A DNA stretch of 64,000 bases, from the NCBI RefSeq assembly GCF_001423245.1, contig NZ_LMOH01000012.1, positions 2,518 to 66,517 on the forward strand. The letters run 5' to 3'. The position numbers and the translations under genes are program-made. Positions 44,629 through 54,878 of the stretch are shown one piece after another (positions within the stretch are counted from its first letter, which is position 1; each line of letters starts with the position of its first letter). This DNA is from Aureimonas sp. Leaf324. Its GTDB lineage: Bacteria; Pseudomonadota; Alphaproteobacteria; Rhizobiales; Rhizobiaceae. Under the pieces are notes generated by a model, which saw only the letters and a program-made list of their open reading frames with translations, was not told the DNA's origin and made no database searches.

Positions 44629-44820
44629 CGCATCCTCGTCCATTGCCGGAAACTCCGTGCGGCGTCCGGCCCTCGCCTTGGGCCGCACTTAGAGCGTTCG
44701 CGTTACAAGAATACGAGGCCTCGGCGACGTGACGCACCGTTTACCGATCGGCCGCATCGTGCCCCCCCTTTCCTTCCGCCGGGTTCCGCCCCAAACCATC
44801 GGCTTTGGCGGAGAGAGCGG

Positions 44821-45567
44821 ATGACGGACGCGCAGAAGGTTCACACGGCGGCGATGCTGGCGATCGGGGACGAGCTCCTGTCCGGGCGCACGAAGGACCG
44901 CAACATCGCCCATCTCGCCAGCGTGCTCACGCTGGCCGGGCTCGACCTTCGCGAAGTGCGCATCGTTCCCGACGTCGAGGACGAGATCGTGGCCGCGCTC
45001 AATGCCTTGCGCACGCGCTACGACTTCGTTTTCACCTCGGGCGGCATCGGGCCGACGCACGACGACATCACGGCCGATGCGATCGGGCGCGCCTTCGGCC
45101 TGCCGGTGGAGCCGCATCCCGAAGCCGAGCGGCTGCTGGCCGCCTATTACGAAAGCTGCTCCCTGCCTTTCACCGACGCGCGCCGCCGGATGACCCGCAC
45201 GCCGCGCGGCGCCTCGCTGATCGACAATCCGGTGTCGGTGGCGCCTGGCTTTCGCATCGGCAACGTCTTCGTCATGGCGGGCGTGCCCGGCATCTTCACT
45301 GCGATGCTCGACAACATCCTGCCGACCCTGCCGACCGGCCCGGTGATGCTGAGCACGGCGATCGCCTGCCCGTTCGGCGAGGGCGACATCGGCGGCCCGC
45401 TTTCCGACATCCAGAAGCGTCACCCGGAAACGGCGATCGGCTCCTATCCGAAGTTCGACGGGCAGCGGTACTCGACCGAACTCGTGGTGCGCTCGCGCAG
45501 CGAGGCGGCGCGCGATGCGGCTGCGCAGGAGATTCGGGCGATGATCGAGGGTCTCGCCGCATCCTGA
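44821..45567 (+). CDS. CinA N-terminal (MoCF-like) domain protein
   Basis: A 248-residue protein matching the N-terminal COG1058 domain of CinA: AMLAIGDELLSGRTKDRN, then FVFTSGGIGPTHDDITADAIGRAFG. In CinA this domain hydrolyses ADP-ribose or FAD-like pyrophosphates; the C-terminal NMN deamidase is absent, as in many alphaproteobacterial stand-alone forms. GGAGAG supports the ATG. It converges on the LssY-like gene. Confidence 0.88.
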   Translation: MTDAQKVHTAAMLAIGDELLSGRTKDRNIAHLASVLTLAGLDLREVRIVPDVEDEIVAALNALRTRYDFVFTSGGIGPTHDDITADAIGRAFGLPVEPHPEAERLLAAYYESCSLPFTDARRRMTRTPRGASLIDNPVSVAPGFRIGNVFVMAGVPGIFTAMLDNILPTLPTGPVMLSTAIACPFGEGDIGGPLSDIQKRHPETAIGSYPKFDGQRYSTELVVRSRSEAARDAAAQEIRAMIEGLAAS

Positions 45568-45599
45568 CGGGACGGCAGCCGAGATCCGCAGCGTCTTTC

Positions 45600-46292
45600 C
45601 TATGAGCCGCCGAGGATGAGGATGCGCGCGTCGCCGTCCGTCCGATACGGACTGCCCTCGCCGTTCCGCCCGTCCTGGGTCGGTCCGATCCCGGTGACCG
45701 TGCGGACCTCGGCGACCGATCCCGTGGCCTCGAGGTCTGCGACGAGCCCGTCGCGCGCGCTATCGACATCGGGCGCGATCGTATGGGTCACGGCGCCGGT
45801 GTAGCGGCTGAAGCCGATGCCAGCGTCGAAGGTCACGGACCCAAGGAACGACACGCCGCCGTTCAAGGTCGGCTGCGCCCAGAACCGAACATGCTGGCGG
45901 CGGTCGGCGTTTCGCCCGACGGGCTTCTCGAAGGCGACGGTCTCGACGTGACCGTCGTAGAGGAGCGGGCTGACGGGCGCCTGGAGATACGGCCGGTCGA
46001 ACAGGACGCTGGCCCCGATGCGCAGGCTCGAGACGAGCGTCACGGGATCGGCGGAATGCCAGCCGGCTGCCGCCATGGCGCGATCGAGGGCCGCACGATC
46101 CCCGACGATCCCGATGTTGACCGGGTCGCCGGGTCGCCCCTGCAGCGTCACCGTCACCATCGGTCGCAGCAGGCCGGCGCTGCGCTCGTCGTAGCGGGTC
46201 CAGATGCGGGGCAGAACGAGGTAGGCCGCCAGGCCGTAGGCCGTGACAACCAGGACGACCGCGAGGAGGCCGTGGGCGAGGATCCGTCGCAT
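45600..46292 (-). CDS. LssY C-terminal domain membrane protein
   Basis: A 230-residue protein with one N-terminal membrane helix (about 5-28) and a soluble domain matching the LssY C-terminal domain: VTLQGRPGDPVNIGIVGDRAALDRAMAAAGWHSADP in two stretches, then the HVRFW motif and a late GDARILIL end. In LssY-type proteins this domain is fused to PAP2 or DedA membrane parts; here it stands alone. AGGAAG precedes the ATG. Function unknown, probably envelope-related. Confidence 0.75.
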   Translation of the reverse strand: MRRILAHGLLAVVLVVTAYGLAAYLVLPRIWTRYDERSAGLLRPMVTVTLQGRPGDPVNIGIVGDRAALDRAMAAAGWHSADPVTLVSSLRIGASVLFDRPYLQAPVSPLLYDGHVETVAFEKPVGRNADRRQHVRFWAQPTLNGGVSFLGSVTFDAGIGFSRYTGAVTHTIAPDVDSARDGLVADLEATGSVAEVRTVTGIGPTQDGRNGEGSPYRTDGDARILILGGS

Positions 46293-46369
46293 GGTGCTTC
46301 CTGTCCGGCTGTCTTGCGCAGGCCACGACGACAAGCTATCGCGCCCGCTAGCCTTGAGGAGATCCGCCG

Positions 46370-46867
46370 ATGTCGACGCCCGAAAAGTCCTTCCCCGTCT
46401 CCTGGGAGCAGTTCCACCGCGATGCGCGCGCGCTCGCCTGGCGTCTCGCGGGGCAGCGGTCGGAATGGAAGGCGATCGTCTGCATCACCCGCGGCGGGCT
46501 CGTGCCGGCGGCAATCATCGCCCGCGAGCTCGGCACCCGCCTGATCGAGACGGTCTGCATCGCCTCCTACCACGAGTACGACACGCAAGGGGAACTGCGC
46601 GTCCTCAAGGACATCGCTCCCGCCCTGCGCGAGGACGACGGCGACGGCATCCTGATCGTCGACGACCTGACCGATACCGGCAAGACGGCCGCCCTCGTGC
46701 GCGCCATGCTGCCGAAAGCCCACTTCGCCACGGTCTACGCCAAGCCGAAGGGCCGACCGCTGGTCGACACGTTCATCACGGAAGTCAGCCAGGATACGTG
46801 GATCTTTTTTCCGTGGGATCTCGGCCTGTCGTTCCAGGCGCCGATCGCCAAGGGCTCGGCGGGCTGA
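46370..46867 (+). CDS. gpt: Xanthine(-guanine) phosphoribosyltransferase
   Basis: A 165-residue type I PRTase for purine salvage. The PRPP-binding motif [14 protein letters not shown] is at about 94-107, ITRGGLVPA lies in the PPi loop, and the [12 protein letters not shown] and WIFFPWD stretches match bacterial Gpt. GAGGAG precedes the ATG by nine bases. It should convert xanthine and guanine to XMP and GMP. Confidence 0.93.
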   Translation: MSTPEKSFPVSWEQFHRDARALAWRLAGQRSEWKAIVCITRGGLVPAAIIARELGTRLIETVCIASYHEYDTQGELRVLKDIAPALREDDGDGILIVDDLTDTGKTAALVRAMLPKAHFATVYAKPKGRPLVDTFITEVSQDTWIFFPWDLGLSFQAPIAKGSAG

Positions 46868-47103
46868 GCCTGCCGCCCGGTGGGGCGCAGCCCCACCATG
46901 GCAAATCGCAAGCCTGCCTTATCCCCAGCTTCCACACCCGTCCCATGCCCTTTTTCGGGGCGTCTGGCGTGGTCATCCACGCGTCATTAACGTCGTCGGC
47001 ATAACCGGACCCCCGGGCGCGATCCCACCAACCTGTGGATAAGCATTTCGCTCGGGAACCGTTGGTTCCATCGAGGTTTGAACTGCGAGACACGGACGGT
47101 CGA

Positions 47104-47117
47104 AATTCGTTCGAATT
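47104..47117. promoter_or_regulatory. Inverted repeat in the nrdJ upstream region
   Basis: AATTCG-TT-CGAATT is a near-continuous dyad in the AT-rich part of the 440-bp gap before nrdJ (46868-47307), which holds no gene that I can support. It could be an operator; the regulator is unknown. Confidence 0.3.
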
Positions 47118-47146
47118 TTAACCATCTTCCAAGATGTGGATATCCG

Positions 47147-47194
47147 ACCCCTAGAATTGGTAGTCGCTCGAAATGGCGACACCATATATGGCAG
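47147..47194. promoter_or_regulatory. Candidate NrdR box pair upstream of nrdJ
   Basis: ACACCATATATGGCAG (47179-47194) matches the NrdR box ACAC-AATATATT-GTGT well in its left half and core. A weaker box, ACCCCTAGAATTGGTA, lies at 47147-47162. The two are separated by 16 bp, the spacing known for paired NrdR boxes. NrdR represses ribonucleotide reductase genes. The site lies about 115-160 bp before nrdJ. The second box is poor, so this is tentative. Confidence 0.4.
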
Positions 47195-47307
47195 GGTCAA
47201 CCAATTGAGAATCATCTGCCACCGGCACGGCTGGGTCTGGCATCGACTGAGGAGTCGATGAAGGCCTTGTCATGTCCGGAAGTGGCGAGAGGCATCGGAG
47301 CTGGACC

Positions 47308-50300
47308 ATGGGCATGAAGATCGACCGCCGCTACACGCGGGCTGACCAGGGCGCCTATGACGCGATCGAGTTCCGCAAGGCGACGAGCGAGATCCGCAAT
47401 CCGGACGGCTCGGTGGTCTTCCGGCTCGCCGATATCGACGTGCCTGCCCAGTTCAGCCAGGTGGCGTCCGACATCCTCGCTCAGAAATACTTCCGCAAGG
47501 CGGGCGTGCCGAAGGCCCTGCGCAAGGTCGAGGAGAACGACGTCCCCTCCTGGCTCTGGCGCTCGGTCGCCGACGTGGAGGCGCTGAACCAGCTGCCCGA
47601 GGGCGAGCGCACCGGGTCCGAGATGGACGCCCGGCAGGTGTTCGATCGCCTGTCCGGCACCTGGACCTACTGGGGCTGGAAGGGCGGCTACTTCCAGTCC
47701 GAGGAGGACGCGCGCGCCTTCCGCGACGAGCTCGCCTACATGCTTGCGACCCAGAAGGTCGCCCCCAACTCGCCGCAGTGGTTCAACACGGGTCTTCACT
47801 GGGCCTACGGCATCGACGGCCCGGGCCAAGGCCACTTCTACGTTGACTACCGCACCGGCGAACTGACGCGCTCGGCCTCGTCCTACGAGCACCCGCAGCC
47901 GCACGCCTGCTTCATCCAGTCCGTCGCCGACGACCTCGTCAACGAGGGCGGCATCATGGACCTGTGGGTGCGCGAGGCGCGCCTCTTCAAGTACGGCTCC
48001 GGCACCGGCTCGAACTTCTCGGCCCTGCGCGGCGAAGGCGAGAAGCTCGCCGGCGGCGGCAAGTCGTCGGGGCTGATGAGCTTCCTCAAGATCGGCGACC
48101 GCGCGGCGGGCGCCATCAAGTCGGGCGGCACGACGCGTCGCGCGGCCAAGATGGTCGTCGTCGACATCGACCATCCCGACATCGAAAACTACGTGATGTG
48201 GAAGGTGCGCGAGGAGGAGAAGGTCGCCGCGCTCGTGACCGGCTCGAAGACCGTCTCCAAGCACCTGAAGGCGATCCTGTCGGCCTGCGTCAACTGCGAG
48301 GGCGGCACGGGCGAGGAATGCTTCGACCCGAACGTGAACCCTGCCCTCAAGCGCGCCGTGAAGGACGCCAAGAAGGCGCAGGTGCCCGAGAACTACGTCA
48401 AGCGCGTCATCCAGTTCGCGCGCCAGGGCTACACGGACATCGACTTCCCCGTCTACAACACGGACTGGGACAGCGAGGCGTATCTGACCGTCGCCGGCCA
48501 GAACTCCAACAACTCCGTGCGCGTCACCGACGACTTCCTTCAGGCGGTCGAGCAGGACGGCGAGCACAAGCTGATCGGCCGCACCACGGGCAAGGTCACG
48601 AAGACCCTCAAGGCCCGCGAGCTTTGGGACCAGATCGGCTACGCTGCTTGGGCCTCGGCCGATCCCGGCATCCAGTTCCACACCACGATCAACGACTGGC
48701 ACACCTGCGCGGCGGCCGGCGCGATCAACGCGTCGAACCCCTGTTCGGAATACATGTTCCTCGACGACACGGCCTGCAACCTGGCGTCCATGAACCTCCT
48801 GCAGTTCCGCGAGGCGAACGGCCGGTTCGATATCGACGCCTACGAGCATGCGACGCGTCTCTGGACGATCGTGCTCGAGATCTCGGTGCTGATGGCGCAG
48901 TTCCCGTCGAAGGAGATCGCCCAGCGCTCCTACGACTACCGCACGCTCGGCCTCGGCTTCGCCAATATCGGCGGCCTGCTGATGACCGCCGGCATCCCCT
49001 ACTCGTCGGCCGAGGGCCGCGCGATCTGCGGCGCGCTGTCGGCGATCATGACCGGCATCTCCTATGCGACCTCGGCTGAGATGGCGCGTGAGCTCGGGCC
49101 CTTCCCGGACTACGAGCGCAACGCCGCCGGCATGCTGCGCGTCATCCGCAACCACTCGCGTGCCGCGCACGGGCTCGCCAACGGCTACGAGGGCCTTGCC
49201 GTCGACCCGGTGCCGCTCGATCACGCTTCCCTGAAGGACAAGCGCCTGTCGGCTCGCGCAAGACAAGCCTGGGTGCTGGCGCAGGAGCTCGGCGAGAAGC
49301 ACGGCTATCGCAACGCGCAGGTCTCGGTCATCGCGCCGACCGGCACGATCGGCCTCGTGATGGACTGCGACACGACGGGCATCGAGCCGGACTTCGCGCT
49401 GGTGAAGTTCAAGAAGCTGGCCGGCGGCGGCTACTTCAAGATCATCAACCGCGCGGTTCCCGACGCCCTGCGCACGCTCGGTTACTCCGAGGCGCAGATC
49501 GCCGAGATCGAGGCCTATGCCGTCGGCCACGGCAACCTCAACCAGGCGCCCGCCATCAACCCCGGCTCGCTTCGCGCCAAGGGGTTCGGCGACGATCAGA
49601 TCGCAGCGCTGAACGAGGGCCTGAAGAGCGCCTTCGACATCAAGTTCGCCTTCAACAAGTGGACGCTCGGCGAAGCCTTCTGCAAGGACACGCTCGGGGT
49701 CACCGACGAGCAGCTGAACGACTTCTCGTTCGAGCTCCTGCCCTTCCTCGGCTTCTCGAGGAAGGACATCGAGGCCGCGAACATCCACGTCTGCGGTGCG
49801 ATGACGCTGGAAGGCGCGCCCTTCCTGAAGGCCGAGCACCTTCCGGTGTTCGACTGCGCCTCGCCTTGCGGCCGCATCGGCAAGCGCTCGCTTTCGGTGG
49901 AATCGCATATCCGCATGATGGCGGCCTCGCAGCCCTTCATCTCGGGTGCGATCTCCAAGACCATCAACATGCCGAATGACGCGACGGTGGAGGACTGCAA
50001 CAGCGCCTACATGCTGTCGTGGAAGCTCGCGCTGAAGGCGAACGCCCTCTATCGCGACGGCTCCAAGCTCAGCCAACCGCTCAACGCTTCGCTGATCTCC
50101 GACGAGGACGACGAGGATGATCTCGTCGAGGAGACGGCGGCGGCCATCGCCGCGGCTCCGGCCGCGGTGCAGGCGACCGAGATCGCCGAGCGCATCGTGG
50201 AGCGCGTCATCGAACGCGTCACCCGCGAGCGCGAGAAGCTGCCGAACCGACGCAAGGGCTACACGCAGAAGGCCATCGTCGGCGGCCACAAGGTGTACCT

Positions 50301-51129
50301 GCGCACCGGCGAGTTCGACGACGGCCGCCTCGGCGAGATCTTCATCGACATGCACAAGGAAGGCGCCGCCTTCCGTGCGATGATGAACAACTTCGCCATC
50401 GCGATCTCGCTCGGCCTACAGTTCGGCGTGCCGCTCGACGAGTACGTGGAGGCCTTCACCTTCACGCGCTTCGAGCCGGCCGGCATGGTCCAGGGTAACG
50501 AGGCGATCAAGAACGCGACGTCGATCCTCGACTACGTGTTCCGGGAGCTCGCGGTCTCCTATCTCGGCCGCCATGACCTCGCCCATGTCCAGCCGGAGGA
50601 CTTCGGCGCCTCGACCATCGGTCGCGGTGTGGAAGGCGACAAGCCGGCCGCCCTGCCGATCTCGAGCGGCATGGTGCGCGGCCAGACGGCAAAGTTCCGT
50701 CTCGTCTCGTCCGACACGCAAGGGACGGCCGCGCCTGCCGGGCAGTCGAAGCCGGCCGGCGTCACCTCGGTCGCCCGCCCGGTGACGACGGCAAGCGCCG
50801 CACCGCGCGCCGCCGCGACGCTCGGCGGCGGTCAGGCCGCGGCCTTCAAGCGCGACTACGAGGCGGCCCCGCTCGACGAGCCCGCCCCGACCGCGGACGC
50901 GTCGCCGGCGCAGGGCCTCTTCGACAGCCCGCTCGCCTACGCCGCCTCCCCGCGCGACGTCTCGCGCGTCGAGGCGCCGGCTAAGGCGACGAGCGCCGAG
51001 CGCCGGGCCCAGGCCCTGATGAAGGGCTACACCGGCGACAGCTGCTCGGAGTGCTCGAACTTCACGATGGTCCGCAACGGCACCTGCCTGAAGTGCGACA
51101 CCTGCGGCTCGACCAGCGGCTGCTCCTGA
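47308..51129 (+). CDS. nrdJ: Adenosylcobalamin-dependent ribonucleotide reductase (class II)
   Basis: A 1273-residue single-chain B12-dependent reductase that makes deoxyribonucleotides with or without oxygen. Recognisable blocks are [69 protein letters not shown] and [12 protein letters not shown]. The C-terminus has a cysteine-rich zinc-finger-like end ([16 protein letters not shown]) thought to re-reduce the active site. The residues before it (about 1120-1230) are a low-complexity Ala/Pro linker. The ATG at 47308 has GGAG seven bases ahead; 47272 and 47314 are alternatives. No B12 riboswitch was recognised upstream. Confidence 0.96.
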   Translation: MGMKIDRRYTRADQGAYDAIEFRKATSEIRNPDGSVVFRLADIDVPAQFSQVASDILAQKYFRKAGVPKALRKVEENDVPSWLWRSVADVEALNQLPEGERTGSEMDARQVFDRLSGTWTYWGWKGGYFQSEEDARAFRDELAYMLATQKVAPNSPQWFNTGLHWAYGIDGPGQGHFYVDYRTGELTRSASSYEHPQPHACFIQSVADDLVNEGGIMDLWVREARLFKYGSGTGSNFSALRGEGEKLAGGGKSSGLMSFLKIGDRAAGAIKSGGTTRRAAKMVVVDIDHPDIENYVMWKVREEEKVAALVTGSKTVSKHLKAILSACVNCEGGTGEECFDPNVNPALKRAVKDAKKAQVPENYVKRVIQFARQGYTDIDFPVYNTDWDSEAYLTVAGQNSNNSVRVTDDFLQAVEQDGEHKLIGRTTGKVTKTLKARELWDQIGYAAWASADPGIQFHTTINDWHTCAAAGAINASNPCSEYMFLDDTACNLASMNLLQFREANGRFDIDAYEHATRLWTIVLEISVLMAQFPSKEIAQRSYDYRTLGLGFANIGGLLMTAGIPYSSAEGRAICGALSAIMTGISYATSAEMARELGPFPDYERNAAGMLRVIRNHSRAAHGLANGYEGLAVDPVPLDHASLKDKRLSARARQAWVLAQELGEKHGYRNAQVSVIAPTGTIGLVMDCDTTGIEPDFALVKFKKLAGGGYFKIINRAVPDALRTLGYSEAQIAEIEAYAVGHGNLNQAPAINPGSLRAKGFGDDQIAALNEGLKSAFDIKFAFNKWTLGEAFCKDTLGVTDEQLNDFSFELLPFLGFSRKDIEAANIHVCGAMTLEGAPFLKAEHLPVFDCASPCGRIGKRSLSVESHIRMMAASQPFISGAISKTINMPNDATVEDCNSAYMLSWKLALKANALYRDGSKLSQPLNASLISDEDDEDDLVEETAAAIAAAPAAVQATEIAERIVERVIERVTREREKLPNRRKGYTQKAIVGGHKVYLRTGEFDDGRLGEIFIDMHKEGAAFRAMMNNFAIAISLGLQFGVPLDEYVEAFTFTRFEPAGMVQGNEAIKNATSILDYVFRELAVSYLGRHDLAHVQPEDFGASTIGRGVEGDKPAALPISSGMVRGQTAKFRLVSSDTQGTAAPAGQSKPAGVTSVARPVTTASAAPRAAATLGGGQAAAFKRDYEAAPLDEPAPTADASPAQGLFDSPLAYAASPRDVSRVEAPAKATSAERRAQALMKGYTGDSCSECSNFTMVRNGTCLKCDTCGSTSGCS

Positions 51130-51267
51130 CGGGAGCCTGTCGCGTCGCCCGAAGGGCGCACTCGATGCCCTTGGGCGTCACCGTATCTCGGACTCCGTCG
51201 CGGTAGTTCGTTCTGGGTACGCGGATAATTCGGACTGCCCATGGCGTGAAGCTTGAACGCCGTCGCG

Positions 51268-51296
51268 AGCCGGTCCCGACAGGGGCCGGCTTCTTT
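51268..51296 (+). terminator. Terminator downstream of nrdJ
   Basis: AGCCGGTCCC (51268-51277) and GGGGCCGGCT (51282-51291) form a 10-bp stem with one G-T pair and a GACA loop, followed by TCTTT. It lies 139 bp after the nrdJ stop. The rest of the 262-bp gap shows nothing I can name. Confidence 0.7.
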
Positions 51297-51391
51297 GTGT
51301 GATGAGACCTACGGGCGGCCTTGCGCCGAGTGCATGCCCCCTCTCACCTCGCTTCGTCGGCGGACGAACAAGGGGATCAGGCGCGTCGACG

Positions 51392-52057
51392 TCACATGAG
51401 GGTTGGCGGAGGGGGCGCGATCGTCATGCCGGGGGAGAGATATCGCGGGATACCCAGGACGAGAGCCTGAGCGCAGACCGCATCGAACGATCTCCTATCG
51501 TCGGGTGCGAGTGCGTCGATGTCGGCGCGGGTCACCCGCCGCTCGCCGGCCGTCATGAGCATGCTGACCTGTGCTAGACGTTCGAGCGCGAACTCTACCG
51601 TAGGCAGGTCCTCGAACGCGTTGTACGCGAGCGCGGTATCGAGCGAACGGATCGGAAAGGACAGCTCGACCCCGTCCATCGAGAAGATGGCGATTTCCTC
51701 GACGTCCGCGATGCGCGTCTGGCTGGCCAGTTTGACGAGGGCCATCATGCTCAACCCGTTGGCGATCGCCTCGGCGGTCGTTGCCGCCTCCATTCCGTCC
51801 GGGGTTCCGACTACCGTAGGAATGCCGGTCGGAAGGCCCGCGAACACGAGGTCCGCGCACCACCCTCCGGAACTCCGATACACGTGGACACCCTCCACCG
51901 ATTCGAGGTCGTAGTATCTCAGGGCGTTCTCGCCGACCTTCGACACGGTATCGCTTCGAGCGATGTCGGCCATCGCCTCGTCGACCCTGGAGAGAAGCAG
52001 ATTGCGCAGTTTGCGGGCCCGGATGCGGTTCTGTGGGTTGGAGTAGGAGTAGCTCAT
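51392..52057 (-). CDS. Protein of unknown function (221 aa)
   Basis: A 221-residue soluble protein with no signal peptide. The N-terminus is helical and basic (NRIRARKLRNLLLSRVDEAMADIA); the middle has a beta-rich stretch with YYDLESVEGVHVYRSSGGW and GLPTGIPTVVGTP, then alternating helices. The C-terminal tail is Pro-rich. AAGGAAGG gives a good ribosome site before the ATG. I do not recognise it. It is the first gene of the accessory stretch after nrdJ. Confidence 0.6.
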   Translation of the reverse strand: MSYSYSNPQNRIRARKLRNLLLSRVDEAMADIARSDTVSKVGENALRYYDLESVEGVHVYRSSGGWCADLVFAGLPTGIPTVVGTPDGMEAATTAEAIANGLSMMALVKLASQTRIADVEEIAIFSMDGVELSFPIRSLDTALAYNAFEDLPTVEFALERLAQVSMLMTAGERRVTRADIDALAPDDRRSFDAVCAQALVLGIPRYLSPGMTIAPPPPTLM

Positions 52058-52457
52058 TGGATCCTTCCTTCGACCCGAAGGAGCATCCGTTGCATCTCGG
52101 AAAGCCGAAAGGGCTCGACCTTACCAGCTGGATTTGGCGAGCCAGACGGTTTCCCCTCGGTACCGCGCAGCAACGGTTCGTGTCTGTCCAGACCGGTCTC
52201 GCCAGCCTATTCGCGAGAGACGCCGCCGCTCGAAGATCCGTCTGTACGTCGCTCGCTGACGAGGGTTGATCGCTCCTCCAGGTCCGATCCCCATTCATGA
52301 GCGTTGTTTCTGACAGCTAGCGCCCGCCATGAGCTAATACGGTGTCTGTCCTACCTGTATCGTTCGACCGGTTCGTGAACTCCCACGGTCGAAGGCGGGC
52401 TGGACCTGGGTCCAACCACGGGAGGTTCGTCCCCCTGCCCGAAAGGCTCTGACAGAC
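52058..52457. other. 400-bp gap without a supported gene
   Basis: This gap between the unknown protein and the first aldo/keto reductase has open frames on the plus strand but none with a ribosome site or a protein-like sequence. It probably holds the promoters of both flanking, divergent genes. No strong dyad or riboswitch was recognised. Confidence 0.4.
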
Positions 52458-53321
52458 ATGATCCTCGACGAAACCTACACCCTATCCGACGGCGTCACGA
52501 TCCCGAAGCTCGGCCTCGGCACCTGGCGCATCGACGATGCGAAGGTCGCGCAAGCCGTTCGCGACGCGATCCGGATCGGTTATCGACACATCGACACAGC
52601 ACAGGCCTACGGCAACGAGCGTGGTGTCGGCGAAGGCGTCCGCACCTCCGGCGTCGCACGCGATGAGATCTTCGTCACGACGAAGGTCGCGGCCGAGATC
52701 AAGGATTACGAGAGCGCCCAGGCGAGCATCGACGGCTCGCTCAGGACGCTCGGCCTGGAACACGTAGATCTGATGATCATCCATAGCCCGCAGCCCTGGG
52801 CCAGTTTCCGCGATGGCGACCATCGCTTCGAGGGGAACCTGGAGGTCTGGCGGGCTCTCGAGGATGCCCAGCGCGCCGGAAAGCTCCGGGCGATCGGTGT
52901 CTCGAACTTCGAGAAGGCCGACCTCGACAACATCATCGAGAACGGCAGTGTGAAGCCGGCGGTCAACCAGATCCTCGCGCATGTGGGGAACACGCCGTTC
53001 GATCTCATCGATCATGCGCGGCGCAACGACATTCTCGTAGAGGCCTATTCGCCCGTCGCCCACGGCAACCTCCTGCGGAACTCCGATCTGGCTGCCATGG
53101 CGGATCGGTATGACGTGAGCATGCCGCAGCTCTGCATCCGCTACTGCCTCCAGCTCGGCCTTCTTCCTCTGCCGAAGACCGCGAATCCCGATCACATGCG
53201 TTCGAACTCAACCCTCGACTTCAAGATCTCCGTGACCGACATGGAGACCCTGAAGAGCGCCGATAGCATCAAGGGCTACGGGGATGCAGATCACTTTCCG
53301 GTCTTCGGCATTAGGTACTGA
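52458..53321 (+). CDS. Aldo/keto reductase (2,5-diketo-gluconate reductase-like)
   Basis: A 287-residue NADPH-dependent (beta/alpha)8 reductase. The catalytic tetrad is Asp46, Tyr51 (DTAQAYGNE), Lys76 (TTKV) and His109 (IHSPQP). The AIGVSNF and QILAHV motifs, and the PKTANPDHMRSN stretch that binds the cofactor 2'-phosphate, match the AKR5 group, which reduces keto-sugars, glyoxals and aldehydes. It is followed by a second reductase 84 bp downstream in the same direction. Confidence 0.92.
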   Translation: MILDETYTLSDGVTIPKLGLGTWRIDDAKVAQAVRDAIRIGYRHIDTAQAYGNERGVGEGVRTSGVARDEIFVTTKVAAEIKDYESAQASIDGSLRTLGLEHVDLMIIHSPQPWASFRDGDHRFEGNLEVWRALEDAQRAGKLRAIGVSNFEKADLDNIIENGSVKPAVNQILAHVGNTPFDLIDHARRNDILVEAYSPVAHGNLLRNSDLAAMADRYDVSMPQLCIRYCLQLGLLPLPKTANPDHMRSNSTLDFKISVTDMETLKSADSIKGYGDADHFPVFGIRY

Positions 53322-53405
53322 GCCCGCGTCTCACGGACCCGGACGCCACCTTCGTCCGGATCGGTCCGATCTACGTCTCCGCTCCCATCCAGCGAGGAGA
53401 ACACC

Positions 53406-54386
53406 ATGAAATACGTCAAGCTCGGCAGAACCGGTCTGGACGTCTCCCGCCTGTGCCTCGGCTGCATGACCTACGGCGATCCGAAGCGCGGGAACCACGA
53501 GTGGACGCTGGACGAGGATGCGAGCCGTCCCCTGATCAGGCAGGCGGTCGAGGCGGGCATCAACTTCTTCGACACGGCCAACGGGTACTCCGACGGCACA
53601 TCCGAGGAGATCGTCGGCCGAGCTCTCAAGGAGTTCACGCGGCGGGAGGAAGTGGTCATCGCCACCAAGGTCTTCCTGCCGATGCGGCCGGGCCCGAACG
53701 GTGGCGGCCTCAGCCGCAAGGCGATCCTGCAGGAGATCGACGCGAGCCTTCGACGCCTCGGCACCGACTACGTCGACCTCTATCAGATCCATCGTTTCGA
53801 TCCGCAGACACCGATCGAGGAGACGCTCGAGGCGCTCCATGACGTCGTGAAGGCCGGAAAGGCCCGCTACATCGGAGCCTCCTCGATGTACGCTTGGCAG
53901 TTCGCGACAATGCTGCACACAGCGGAGGCGAACGGCTGGACGCGGTTCGTCACGATGCAGAATTACGTGAACCTCCTCTACCGCGAGGAGGAGCGCGAGA
54001 TGCTCCCCTTGTGCGAAGCCGAGGGGATCGCGGTCATGCCCTGGAGCCCGCTCGCTCGTGGTCGCCTCACCCGCGACTGGGACGAGGCGACGGATCGGTC
54101 GCGCACAGACAACTTCGCGCATACGCTCTACGACCGGACTGCCGGTGCCGATCGCAAGGTCGTCGAGACCGTCGCGGAGGTCGCGTCCGAACGTGGCATC
54201 CCCCGTGCACAGGTCGCGCTGGCCTGGGTACTCGCGAAGCCGGTCGTGTCCTCCCCGATCGTCGGCGCGTCGAAGCCGCAGCACCTCCAGGATGCCCTGT
54301 CAGCGCTGGACGTCGCGTTGACCGAAGAAGAGATCGCCCGTCTGGAGGCCCCGTACGTACCGCATGCCGTCGTGGGCTTCGGCTGA
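53406..54386 (+). CDS. Aldo/keto reductase (YajO/IolS-like)
   Basis: A 326-residue reductase of another AKR branch. The tetrad is Asp56, Tyr61 (DTANGYSDG), Lys88 (ATKV) and His129 (QIHRFD). VSRLCLGCMTYGDP at the start and the PIVGASKPQHLQDAL cofactor segment are typical of the YajO-like group. GAGGA lies before the ATG. Together with the previous gene it gives two different aldehyde/ketone reductases in tandem, next to the LysR-linked hydrolase module. Confidence 0.92.
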   Translation: MKYVKLGRTGLDVSRLCLGCMTYGDPKRGNHEWTLDEDASRPLIRQAVEAGINFFDTANGYSDGTSEEIVGRALKEFTRREEVVIATKVFLPMRPGPNGGGLSRKAILQEIDASLRRLGTDYVDLYQIHRFDPQTPIEETLEALHDVVKAGKARYIGASSMYAWQFATMLHTAEANGWTRFVTMQNYVNLLYREEEREMLPLCEAEGIAVMPWSPLARGRLTRDWDEATDRSRTDNFAHTLYDRTAGADRKVVETVAEVASERGIPRAQVALAWVLAKPVVSSPIVGASKPQHLQDALSALDVALTEEEIARLEAPYVPHAVVGFG

Positions 54387-54510
54387 TCTCGGCATCCTAC
54401 CGAGCACTCGAAATCAAGGGACGTGCGAGAGACGACGATCCCGGTTATCGTCCGAAAGGACGGGCATTCGCCGAAGACAGGTACGACGCTGGGTAGCCGG
54501 AGAGATAGCG

Positions 54511-54696
54511 ATGATGGACGGTGAGGACGTCTACCGAGCCCGGCTCGGCGCCTGTCTGGCGGCTGCCGAGTCCGCGACGCTGCCGCAGGTCAAGGAACGG
54601 CACCTCGCGGCGGCACGTTCCTGGCAGATCCTACTCGATGACGCTGTCGAACTGAGACGGAACGGCCGGCCCACCATCGCCGTGCGGACCCCTTGA
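54511..54696 (+). CDS. Small helical protein of unknown function (61 aa)
   Basis: A 61-residue protein with GGAGAGATAGCG as a good ribosome site. The pattern YRARLGACLAAAESATLPQVKERHLAAARSWQILLDDA (given in two repeats of helix) resembles the many short rhizobial proteins of the form xYRxRAxxCLxxAExA... whose role is unknown. It probably folds as two helices. It lies 124 bp after the second aldo/keto reductase. Confidence 0.6.
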   Translation: MMDGEDVYRARLGACLAAAESATLPQVKERHLAAARSWQILLDDAVELRRNGRPTIAVRTP

Positions 54697-54878
54697 CTTG
54701 ACCCAGTTGCAGCATCGAGGCTGCAGGGACGACGTCGTGAAATGGCGGAATCGCTGATGCGCGGTTCGGGACATTCCAGAACGCGGCGTCCCGGCCTCCT
54801 CAGATAGTTCTTGTCTCTCGAGATGTCGGAAGCGTTCGACAGCCCGCGTCGGCTCACCCCTTGCGATCGTACGAGGCG

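Noticed and set aside
46868-47307. Cobalamin riboswitch upstream of the B12-dependent reductase
   Set aside because: I could not find the conserved B12-box or the expected paired arms. A covariance-model search would settle it.
47212-50355. A 1047-codon open frame antisense to nrdJ
   Set aside because: Low-complexity composition, no ribosome site, and nrdJ on the opposite strand is beyond doubt.
51884-52300. 138-codon plus-strand frame opposite the unknown protein
   Set aside because: It overlaps a gene with a good ribosome site, has no ribosome site itself and is Ser/Arg/Pro-rich without pattern.
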